64,000 nt of DNA from Pseudoscleropodium purum (taxonomy: Eukaryota > Streptophyta > Bryopsida > Hypnales > Brachytheciaceae). The notes under the pieces were generated by a model that was not told the DNA's origin, searched no databases, and saw only the letters and a list, made by a program, of their open reading frames with translations. Numbering within the stretch: the first letter of the stretch is position 1; every line of letters begins with the position of its first letter. The DNA is taken from contig OZ017803.1 of the NCBI GenBank assembly GCA_963969395.1, positions 9,424,001-9,488,000 of the forward strand, written 5' to 3'. Of this stretch, positions 23,743-35,100 are shown one piece after another. Both the position numbers and the translations under genes were made by a program.

Positions 23743-24250
23743 GTAAGTACTGTTAGTTCGGTGCTGATGGTTCTCTTTTCGTAACCCTAACGTGTCCCGT
23801 TACTTCAAATGGCAGGAGTTCGTATTGTTGCTTTTGTGCTTTGGGGTGGGCGTTAAGGTGGGAAAATAGTTTGGTAGGGTTTTGGTGGTGATAGCTTTTG
23901 TTTAGAGCGAATTAAGATATTCCTGGAGCTTCGAGTGAGGTTTTTGTGATGTTTAATGGTTTTGTGTTGTTTTGTGTTGCGGTTGTTGTTTTGTGTGAGA
24001 GAAGCTAGTTTGTTTTTGTTTTGTTTTGTTTTGGACTTTTGATGTGAAGAGTATCGGTTGTTAGCTAATTCTGTTTCGTTTCGTTTTCGTTTCGTGTGCG
24101 TTGATTGGACTTTTTAGGGGCGGAGTTGATGAAGTTGTAGGGTAATGCTGGGCGTAGGATAGGAGCTGCTGTTTGATTAGTGATCTTGAAATTGGGAACC
24201 TGGTTTCCCAATCGGCAAGGTCTTAGTTGCGTAATTGCGGCGACATTGCG

Positions 24251-27200
24251 ATGGGAGAAGACACAGCGGATGGAACAGAACATGGCGGAGAACACGAGGC
24301 AATTGGCGGGCGGGAAGAGAAACCTGGCGTAATCGAGGATGCCAATTCGCAACGGGTGCAAGAGCCTGTTAGGGCAGCAGGCATTGGTGCAGGCGACGAT
24401 GATCAGATAGAGTCGTCCTTGGTTTCAGAGCCCGGTGCGCAAGATCCTGGAATGGGGCGTTCGGAGGCGGAGATGGAAGAAGGTTCTAGTCATTTGTTTA
24501 CTGATGCTATGAAATTGCAGTTGCGAGCTCAGATTCTGGTTTTGGGGGACTTGCTGTAAGTATCTTTAACGAGTGACTTGTTTAACTTCAACTCTGTGGT
24601 TTGTGACAACAAAAAAATGGCATGGTTTGCACATGGCATAGTAGTAAGCATTCCAACATCGCTGCAGCACTCAAGTTTAGAGCATACTCTTCCTGATATT
24701 AGTTGTGCACAGTTTTGTAAAGTTATCTCGGTTCGCCATCAAAAGTTGACCAGCGATCCCGCTTCACTCTTACTCTTGCCTATCTTAAATGGGAGGCTTT
24801 ACTTGCATTCGTATTTCTTTATCTCTACAGGAAGGGGATAGCGCCAAACCCAGATTGGTTGGAGGACGCTTGCTTGGAATCGGCCATAGGTGTGTTTCAA
24901 GCCGTACACATGTTGTTTCCCGTTTATCATTGCAAACTTTCCAATTCGGTGGGAAGTGTTTAGTTGCCCTCGTAGGCAGATTGATCACAGGGTTACTTTC
25001 CTTCGAACTTTAGGTTGTTGTTGGGTGCAAGTATACTGCAGTGCATGGTGCTATAGATTTTATTTTAGTCTCTAATAAACTGTCTCGAGCAATCGTTTTT
25101 TTTCTTATTTTTTTCCCGGGAACATCTTCGGTCAAAAGCTTTGTACTTGTGAATAGAAGGCTTCGTAGCTGCACGCTACAGTAAGGTTCGTACTTGGTCA
25201 ATATCTCGAAAAATGTTAGCATTATGGAGGGTGACTCTTTTTGCTTTCGGACAGAGACCAAGAAAATATAACAAGCGCGGAATGAAATCGTTTAATTCCT
25301 CAGTATTACTTGTTTTTCTTCTTTTCTCCTTCATTCTGTGTGTCCCGTGGATCCAATGCTGGCAGTAATGTTCCTTTACCTTTGCAGGAGCCGAATCCGT
25401 GTTACTCGAAGATGTCCCACGTGGTTCTCAAGGTTCTCAAGGTGTGCAATGCGGGAATACATGCATCGACGACATTCCTACAGAATCGAACTTGCCGAGG
25501 ATATCATCCGCTTCTCGAGATGCGGAGGCTAGAATGTCTCCATTTTCAGGGGCTGCAGATCTACCGATCATCAAGGATGCTATAAAAGACGAGTTACATT
25601 CTACAGGAACGTTATCAACTCCAGGAGAGCCCTCGTCAAGTGGGAAAGAAGCTGGTTTTAGGGATGATAGTTTAGCACATGAGACAGAGATTACACCCGC
25701 AGGGCAACTGTTGATAACATATGACCACGCCAGATCAAACTCATTTGTGCCAGAAGATTCTCCGGCCACGGAGAATCTTACTCTTGATAATGATAATCAT
25801 CTCGATTTGGCACAGGCCAGTGCGCAGGATGCACTTACAACTGCCACCTCCGCCCTTGCTCAGAGTCACCTGGTGTGGGCGCGGCTTCATTCCCAAGATC
25901 ATTCAGAAGAAGGAATAGCAAGGGATGCTCGGTTGGCCTCTGTTGCCGCTACTGTTGCGGCTGCTTCTTCGGTTGCGAAAGCTGCTGTTGAGGCTGCCAG
26001 GGCAATTGCAGAGGTGTCCATGGATGCCTTCATTCAAGCTAGCGGCTACCAGCTTGGTGATGCAAGAACGCCTCAGTTTGGTTCATCGAGATCAAGGCCA
26101 CTGCAGGTTCCTTTTGAACTTGTTCTGTTATTTTAAGCACGTCTGAAGCAATGAATCAGTCAATCCATAATTCATCAAGTACCTTACGTAGGTACTGACT
26201 AGATGTTTGTGCGAGTATCGTAAACTTCACACAATTTTCTTCGTCTTAGAAGCAGAAACCTAGTGAACTAGACTTTGCCTCTGGATGTGACAGGTAAAAA
26301 TTTAAGTTCCGAGGTTCCGTAAAATCTGATTGGCATTAGGATGAGATGCATCCCGTTTACCCACGTGTGTACTGCATGAGGTTAGAGAGATTGAACTGGT
26401 GATCAAACTTCTGTTGTTACTCCTTGAAAGAGGGTCCAGCTGATCATCGAGCAATTGCAGGTAGATGGTTGGGAGCAAACTCCTTTCAGCAACTCCAGAG
26501 AGAACGTCACTCCATCGCAACAAAGAGCTGAAATGTTGGAATCTGTTGTACTAGCTGCTGGAAAAGCAGCTGAAGCTGCTTCGCAGGCAGGAGCTGTTCT
26601 AGCGAAGGCAAATCCAATGATACAAACTGCTGGTTTGAATGAATTTTGGTCGCGGAAACCCGACAATGCGGTCGTAGAGCATGAAGGGAATGAAGCGAAT
26701 GAGATGGATGCAGCTGATGAAATGGATGGACTTGATGAAGAAGACCAAGTGGGTGCTTTGAATGAGATGGATGTCGTCAATGAGTTGGGTGTTGTGCATG
26801 AAGAGGATGCGCTGGAGAAAATGGAAAACGTGCAGGAAAAAGATACCACATATCATGATAATTTGGATGCAGTGAATGACGTGCGCGAACAGGTTATCGC
26901 GAATAATGACGAAGCGGTAGAAGACGATGTGGCTGCAGCAATTGGAAACCACGTAGTAGCAGCGAATGAAACCGAAGTGGTTCGTACGAATGAAGTGGCT
27001 GAACCATTTGAACAGGAAAAACGCATCAGTCCAAGGCTAAGAAAGATGAAAAGAGGCAGAGGAAGATCACGGGGAGTCTCTAGCCGAGGCAAAAGAGCTA
27101 AGATAATAGTCCGAGTTTCATCTCCTCCATTACCAGCTCAAAGTCCAGAGAACGTAATGCATGAGGAGGTTGACGTTTCCGAAAGTCTAGAGGTTGTTCG

Positions 27201-30200
27201 ACATGAGAATGCAAAAGGGAAAAAACGTGGGGCAAAGCACATGGAAAATGCACCTTTGAGCATTTCTGGGGAAGATCCACCTGCCACAGCACCGGCCCAG
27301 GGTCCAGATGATGTAACGCATGAGACTGTGTTGGAAAGTCAAGAGAATGTTCGAGAGAGGAATTTAAGAGGTCAGAAACGTGGAGCAAAGCTTGTTGAAA
27401 ATAGACCTGTGAGCACTACCGGGGAAGATGCGCCGGCTACAGCACCGGTCCATAGTCGAGAGGATGAAACGCTTAAACAAGACGATGTATCCGCGAGTCG
27501 AAAGAATGCTCGAGGGAAAAAGCGTGGTACGAAGCATACCGAAAATAGACCTGTGAGCGCTACCGGGGAAGATATGCCTGCTACATCACCGGCCCGAAGT
27601 TCTGAGAATGAAGTGCATAAACAAGACGACATATCCCCAAGTCAAGAGAAAGCTCCAGGGAAGAAGCGTGGTGCAAAGCATATTGGAGGCAGACCTGTGA
27701 GCACGACCGGGGAAGATGTACCTGCTGGAGAACCTGCCGAAAGTCCTGGGAATGAAATGCTCAAACAGGACGATGCACTCAAGAGTCGTAAGGTTGTTCG
27801 AGGGAAAAAGCGTGGTGCAAAGCATCTTGAAAGTACACCTGTGAGCACTACCGGGGAAGATACACCTGTTACAGCACCGGCCCAAAGTCAAGAGAATGAA
27901 CTGCACAAAAAGGATAAAGTGCCTAATAGTCGAAAGAATCTTCAAGATGGAAATGCAAGGGGAAGAACTCGTAGTACGAAGCATTTACAGAATACAACTG
28001 TAAGCACGTCAGGGAAGGACATAGCAGCTCGGGATGTAAGAGATCCCGAAACTGTCGCGAACACTCTCGAAGTACCTGATAACGCTTTTCAGGAAGGTTC
28101 TGCTGTAGAGGTGCGTGAAATCTGTTTCAGAATCAGATCGACAACTTGGGACTATAGATCTCTGTTCTTGTTGGTCCGTGTTTGATTGTATCAATAACGA
28201 GGCCTATGAAGCTGCTTGACGGTCTAAATTGTGCCGATTTTGTTCTGTTGGCTTGCAGGTGATGATTGACGAAGTAGGTTTGAGAGGAGGCTGGTTCTCA
28301 GGCACAGTTCTGAGGGTAATTGCGAATGAGGCGTTTGTGGAATTACTCGATCTCCTTACAGATGATGGTCTGTTCTCAATTTTTTTTTCAGTTTCTCAGG
28401 CGGACAGCTGCTTTCTATTCTAGTTAGGTTCTGTTAAGACATCTCGTCAGTCGTATAATTTTTATTCCGATGTTAGCGTGTTAGAAAGCCAGTTTGACAC
28501 CTATCCTCGGGTGCTTTCACAGATAGAAAATTGTCCATTACGCCGAGTGCTTGTCCAAATAGCAGAAATTCCCATTCTCTAGTCTAATACTGTTCTTTGA
28601 GCATGTTTAGTAGTGAACCAGTTCCTTAGTTGTTTCATAATCATCTTGTGAAGGTATAGAATGTTTATTTCTTATGTTACAGGTTGTTTAATGTTAAATA
28701 ATGTGTACTGATTCCAGGTAAAGCAAACGTAAGAGAGTGGTTTCCTCTTGTGGAGGGGTTCGATCCATTCCATCTACGAAGGCATGCTCGGCCTGTGCAC
28801 CCATTTACCATATTCAGTGAAGCAGGCTCAAGAAAACGACGGCGTGTAGCACTAGGTTCTCAAACTTGGCACATAGGTGACCAAGTGGATGCTTTCATTC
28901 AAGATGCGTAAGTTTTCTATAGCTTGCCTTCAATTTTGTTCTTCTTGTGCATGCTAGGTTTTGTAGGGGTTTAGTCGATGTTGAGAAATCTGATGAAAAC
29001 ACGACCAGATAGGAACACAATATTTGTGACAGCTGAGTATGAGTATGTAGGTCTAATATTCTTTAGAAGCCCTGTCGTGTTGCTTACTGAGAGCTCTAGG
29101 GGCAGCAGCATCGAACTGCTTACTTTTAGTTTGTAGAAATATGCATTTCATTGAGAGTTGGCAGAACAAAATGTCACTTCGAAAGTTCTTGGTGTGATTC
29201 TTGTACGCTGCATATTCTCTATGTTGATTATGTGGCACTTTTGGGTTTAGGTGGTGGGAAGGACTTGTAGCGGAAATAAACGATCTAGATCCGACCAAGG
29301 CTACAGTATATTTCCCAGGTTTGAACTTATATCCTTGAAGTGATTATACGGAGGTTAATTTGTGAGGGACTGTACATTGGTACCAGGCAATTAGTAGAAA
29401 TTGACTGTACATGGACCCCTATCATGCTCCCAGCTGTGAATGCACATTATATACTGTTTTGTGAATATCGGAATATTACTTTTAACTTGATAATTTCACT
29501 GCCCTTTGAGCGAATCTCGGATGTGTTAATCCTCATGGACCATAGTTTTTTACAGTTAGGCTTTGGAAGTTTTCTGTATTAATGGTTTTAGTTATAGTGG
29601 TGGTTGATTCTACTCCATGTGGTTAGCAACTATTGAAATCTTGTGACTGCAGAAGAAAACGATACACAGGTTGTAAAGACGTTTAATTTAAGACCTTCTT
29701 TCCAGTGGAAGGATAACAAGTGGATACCATGGAAAAGTCTTGCACTGGTGGAGGTAACATCAGCCCTTAACCCTTAAATGTTTTAATCCTTCGCAGAAAG
29801 TCGAACTACGCTTTGATGCACAATTCGGCCATCCAGATTTATCAAAATGTATTTTCAATATTTTTCATGCCTAAAAATAGATGCTTTTTATTAAGCCTGA
29901 AAATGTTCAATTTCTTTTTATACAAAATGAAATTTATACCAATCCCTTCAAAATATCAAATTAATTACAAAATGTCTTTGAAATTCTAAAATTTTCAGAC
30001 AAGTGCAATTTACAATGAGGAACTATATGATATAACTTTCATACAATGTTATTCTTTAAATTTGGAAATTTGATAGGTGAGCATACTCTGTTGTGTAGTT
30101 TGACCCTTGATGGATAGAGCTTGCCAAAGAAATAAAATGCTCAATACTTAAATGTAAAGATCTGAAAAAGTGAAGCACACTCTAGCTTTGACGACTGCAC

Positions 30201-30879
30201 TTCTTTAATTGGGCTTAATGGCAAGAAATCTCATCTTCCAGTTCAAAGTTTGGATTGACCGTCCAGCGCCCCCTCATCTGTGGATGCTTGGTCCTTTAAG
30301 GGTTAAGTGCGCAACTTGTGTGTTTCCGGTTGCCCAACAATTTGTGCGATCCACAAGCTTAATGCAACCGAACATTATAGACGTACTCGACGAGTCGTCT
30401 GCACGATTGAAGTTTATCACTCTTCACGACACAATTTTTGGCTTTTTTAAAGTGTTGGTTGTTGGTCTTGCCAGGATGAAAGGCCACAGAAGCGACATAA
30501 AACCGGAGGCCCAAATAAGGTGGTAACGCCAGATGAAATGAATGTACAAGACAAGTCTGACAAGGAGCAAGGACAGGAGAGAGGTGAGGGTTCGAGGATA
30601 CAAGAAGCAACTCCAGAGACCCGCAAGTCACCAGTTAAAGAACAGCAGGGAAGTAAAGCACCGTTGCCACGGGCGCATTGGAAGAAGTCTAAGAAAAACT
30701 TAAGCCCAGATCGAAGAGTACTCAGCACCAATAAAGCGCATCAAACAGATGTGCTTTCTCCAGGAGCTTCCAAGCATATGGACTCCACCACGGATGCCAC
30801 TGTACCAACAGCATCAGTACGAGGGAAAACACCCTTAACAAAAGGGAAACTAAGGCGCAGGAGGAAAAGATTCACATGA
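24251..30879 (+). CDS. Tandem-Agenet (Tudor-like) protein, G2484-1 type
   Basis: My model has ten coding exons: 24251-24555, 24831-24889, 25388-26106, 26250-26293, 26433-28110, 28259-28367, 28718-28907, 29251-29318, 29653-29753 and 30475-30879. All are GT-AG and in phase, giving 1225 aa. The N-terminus has MKLQLRAQILVLGDLLKG (87-104), the diagnostic start block of plant G2484-1-like proteins. An Ala-rich helical region follows (about 265-335: LTTATSALAQSHLVWARL, then ATVAAASSVAKAAVEAAR), then the family block AEMLESVVLAAGKAAEAASQ (about 405). Next come an acidic segment, a basic patch (KRGRGRSRG), a 48-aa repeat array (about 607-905), two Agenet units (about 929-1000 and 1015-1090) and a basic tail. 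Agenet domains are Tudor relatives that bind modified histones or other proteins; a nuclear chromatin role is inferred. The fourth exon is the least certain. Confidence 0.85.
27124..28020 (+). repeat. In-frame 144-bp (48-aa) coding repeats
   Basis: Within the large exon of the Agenet gene, a unit of the form GKKRGAKHxEN, RPVSTTGED, PATAPA and KQDD recurs. The KKRGAK-type core appears six times, with spacings of 51, 48, 48, 48 and 53 residues. A more diverged half unit precedes the first. Each unit alternates a basic patch with an acidic patch. The three middle intervals are the best conserved. Frame is kept throughout, so the array expanded under coding constraint. Confidence 0.85.
29766..30307. 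mobile_element. Possible insertion in Agenet intron with 13-bp inverted ends
   Basis: The segment is bounded by CTTAACCCTTAAA (29766-29778) and its exact reverse complement TTTAAGGGTTAAG (30295-30307). Most of the 721-nt intron lies between them, and its middle is AT-rich like intergenic DNA. The adjoining GGTCCTTTAAGGGTTAA closely resembles the end of the small element at 46027-46141. No clear target duplication was found, so this may be chance or an old insertion. Confidence 0.35.
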
Positions 30880-32039
30880 TAAATGGGTACTTCCATTCCT
30901 AACGTATAATTCTGAACCTGGTAAATTCGACTTGCTGTTGTGACAGCCTCCAGTTTGTGACCTCTCAAGGTGCCATATTCAGCTTGGAATTACCACGAGC
31001 TAGATTACCGTAATCACATCCTGAATGTGTCACCAGCAACTTTGCTGGCCACTTGACGAGGTGAACCTATCATCCATTGACCTTCCGTGAGATTCTGGCT
31101 GATGTTCAGTCTGTGGATATATTTCTCCTGATCTGATGGAGTATTTCGCCTGATCCGATCATTTCTTTGATTGTGAAAGGGATAGGAAATGTAGATTGAT
31201 AAATACCTATGCTTTGTTGGAAAGCTTTTTCTTTTTCCCAAAAGGTCTGCTTGCAGCGTCTGGAACACTTCTGTTATATACCTTGCTGGCTGGCTGGGTT
31301 GACTGGCTGCGCTCAGTTTTTTTTGTTTTTCTTAACGCTCAGTTTTTCTTTTTAAGGTGAACTGTACAGTCCACAATGGGGAAGTGGATTCCGATGACCT
31401 CAAATTCAGTGTGGCAGGTGTGTTCATTTTAGGTTGAGGAATTTTTATGGATCATTTTATATGTTTTGTCGTATGTTTCGTACCTCAGACGACTATACTG
31501 TAGACTCCAGTACTGACTTGTTAGGCAGAACTTTTTATAAGCCTATTCTGGTGGAAAACTGTCATGCCTATTATGTATGTCCACTAGGTGTTGTAATTAA
31601 GCTTAGCAGGATTGCGATGGACTGCAATAATCATGCATTTTGAGTACGGTTTAGGAAGTGTTCATGTGCCACAAATGCTTGTAATCAAGATGCTAACCTG
31701 AGTGTTTCAGTTCCTGTTTTAATTTTAGTTTCTATGCAATGCTGTCGTGTTGATGGAATGGGAGTTCGATTTAAAATGGGAGTCAGTGTTAGTCTATATT
31801 CTCAGCGAGGTATCTAGGCAAAAGTTCTACCAATCTTCCTGAGATCATGGGGGTGGCTGGGCTGCAAGAACCAGAACGTTCTGTTGTCAGTACCCTGATT
31901 TCAGTTAGACCTGAAGGACCTGCAAATGGTACATTCAATGTTGAGGTAGGAGGGAGCATACAGTATTTCTCCCTGCTGTAAAGTGAAGACACCCAGAACC
32001 GTCATAATAAGCCAATACAGCATGGTTGGAGGCACTTTT

Positions 32040-32180
32040 TCTACAGAAAAACAACTACATTTTAGTAGTATTCGCAATTGAAAATCACAAATTTCCAGAA
32101 AAATAATTAGAATTTTTGGATAAGACATGTTCTTGCTACAAATTTTCAAGGTGGAATTCCCTGGGCCACTAAAACTATCA
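32040..32180 (+). repeat. Dispersed repeat copy (with 45.6 kb)
   Basis: The shared words, in order, are TAGTAGTATTCGCAATTGAA/TAGTACTAGCAACTGAA, AAATCA(C/T)(A/G)AATTT, TTTTTGGA(T/C)AAGACAT, TTTTCAA(G/A)GT(G/A)GAA and GGC(C/A)AC. The second copy is at 45615-45760 on the same strand. This is a fragment of an interspersed family of unknown type. Confidence 0.55.
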
Positions 32181-35100
32181 CATATGCAGTGTGGTCATAA
32201 AACTAATCATTACAACTATGTATGAGAATGTTATGAGAATGGTTTAACCCCCCTAGAGAATGGCTTAACCCCCTAGACTTCGAAGGCATTTTTTTGGCTT
32301 GAAAAACATTCAAAACTCCCATTTCTACTACATTGATTGAAAAAGTTTGCAAGATAGATTTTTTAAGAATTGTAAATGTAGGATCTTGTATTTATCTTGT
32401 ATGAGATCATGTGGGGAAAAATTTCATAAGGTTTGATTGTATAGATTGAAAGATATTTGCATTAAAAGTCACAATTTTTTATTTTTTGTGATTGTGCTCA
32501 AGAGTTTTAGATGGCTTTGATTGTTGCTCACTGAAATTTTTATACTACAAATTTTTGAGGATAAAATTTTTTTCTTATGGTTCATCATGCTAGGTGTATG
32601 CATACCAATTTTTTAAGGCAATATAAAACATGGAACATATCTAATAAAATCTTGCAATGCTACAATGTCTCAAGAATTTATAATATAATAAACTATTTTT
32701 AATCAATTTTTCCACCACATATTTTTAGAAAATGAAAGTCCAAAAGTTTGATTCAAAGATGTACTCATATTTGAGATGTCAAGGAAAAAATTTACAAAAC
32801 TTCAAAATCTTTAATTTCTACAAGCATTTGGTGCTTGTTGTGATTTCCCAACAAACAATCAAAGTGGGCAAAGCAATCCTTGATGTTCCCAATAAATTCC
32901 TAATTAGCTCCCATGTTGCTATGCTACCAATGGTCTTTGAAACATTTACATTTGAGGTTCTATCTAATTAAGCATGTTATTATTCATTAAACCTACATTT
33001 TCTACCTTCATAGAGCTACTCACTTTATATATGAGTATCTCAGATACCTTCAAAGGCCACTCCATGTGGCTAGAGAAATGAAAAGACAAGATCTTTATGG
33101 AAAAGGGATATATAAATTAGGATTAGTTAGAGGATAACTACTTTTAGTCAAGTAGCAATTGTGTTAAAAGTAAAATTTTAGACATCATTTAGGTGTAGTA
33201 GAATAACTTTTTTCAGAAAAATTTAAATGAAGTTAATGTAGAAAATCAAGATGAATTTCATCTCCCAAAAGCTTGTTTTATGTTTCAAGCCTCCAATCAA
33301 AAGTAGTGGACAAAGTTCAAAAAAAGGCTAGAAGGGACAATTTCTTTGATATTTCAAACATCCTCTTTGAATTTTGTTCATAACTCTTTTTTTAGGCCCA
33401 AAATCACAAACAAGTTTTTAGAGCTAAAATTCAGCTTGATTTTTTACATTCTTTTAGTTCTGAGAGTTTAAAAAAAAGTTATTTTACTATGCCAAAATGA
33501 GGTCTAAAATTCTACTTTGAATACAATTCATATGTTTTGGCAATAAATGGTGAAGCTCTTATCTTCAATTTATCCCATATCCTTTGAGGATTCATGATAG
33601 ACAATGGATTCCATTATAAAAATAACTTCTCCACTTATCATTTTGACTAACTCTCGATGAAGTAAATCTTTCACTTTGCAATCACAAAATTTCTTGATGG
33701 TAGATGGTCAAGAGATGGATTAATATTGGGTTTAGTTTTTGGAATTTTGGCTAACCATCTTTACAATTATTTGTAGATTTGATTCTTTGGCCTTGAATTA
33801 GCATAAAAATTTGGCAATTTTTTTAAATGAATTTAAGACAAACCTACTATCCAAGAAGGGTATCCCCGCGCCTTATATCTAGTAGTTGCCTACTAGTGGC
33901 TAGTGCTGCATGTGTCCCCCTTTTCTGTAGTGGTCCATACCCATTCAAATAGCCCTACTCAAAGTCAATGAGATTAAACATGCCCATATTGCCTTCTCTC
34001 TTTTATTTTCTAAAAAATTGGTTGTAACTTGACAACAATGAGTTGAATTTAAAAATAAATTATATACATGCAAAGCTCTTGACACACCCAATCTCCACAA
34101 AAGGTTTTCAAAAATCAGGCTAAAAACTAAGATGAGAGGAACTTGCCTAAACCTTCAAGGACTCTTAGAACTTTGGAAGATAATTTAGCATTTTTTAAGA
34201 CACCTTCAATAGATCTACTTGTGAAAAAAGAATACATAGATGGTTCGGAATGTTTGCACCCTAGTAGCGCAATATGAAATCATATTCAATATAAGTATTG
34301 ATGATGTTTTAAGGTATACACAGCTAAAATCATGATTCCTACAATAGGTCCAACTACGCCCTATTGCATCCAAATGTAGTGAAAACTATAAAGCCTTAGC
34401 ATTATGACAACTTCAAGGTAAATATGGAATTAAAAGGGTGACAATTTTATAATTTTAATGAACTCCATCCTATAGCTTCTACACATAAGGTAAGACGGAC
34501 CAAATGGGGGGTTTTTCCCTCTTGTCATTTCTGAAATTTTTTACTTTTTTTTCTAGAAATAGTCAAGTGATAGAAATAGTGAGAGCATTTGAAACTATAT
34601 TTTTTTGACAAAATGTGAATTTGTTATGAATTTCTAAAGTGTTTAGCACATGCACCCTAAAAGAGTCTATAGACTACCCCAAAACCAACCAAAATTGATC
34701 CATAATGCTCATCTTACTCACCTATGGCAGTCACAATATTTTCTAATATAGAAGACTTGAAAAGGCACTTCCTACAATGAACTAATACTAAAAATCTGAA
34801 AGTTCCTATTGTGGTCATTAATCACTCCATTCTAGTTAGCTAAGGCTTTGAATGTGGACCAAATCTCAATCTCTAAAAGAAAACCATAATGGGGTCATTC
34901 TTAAAAGTCCGTAATGGGTTGTTTTACCTTAAGAAAAGACTCATTCATTCATCATTCCTCAATCTTGAAGTTACTTTTGTATTATTGTTGCAACCATGTA
35001 TGATGTTAAAACGGAACCACATTAGAATTCAAATGGATGAGAATAGTTCTACCTAGAGACAAGAATGCAAAGCTAAATTTTTTTGCTTGACCAACAATCA

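Noticed and set aside
23446..23784. Long open frame in the GC-rich block before the Agenet gene
   Set aside because: It runs through a strong donor site and has no motif; better read as an untranslated leader exon.
26302..28194. Many minus-strand frames opposite the large Agenet exon
   Set aside because: Antisense shadows of a long coding exon with biased codons; they are Ser/Cys/Phe-rich and have no homology.
30209..30526. Plus-strand frame in the last Agenet intron
   Set aside because: It spans the acceptor at 30474 in the wrong phase and contains no family motif.
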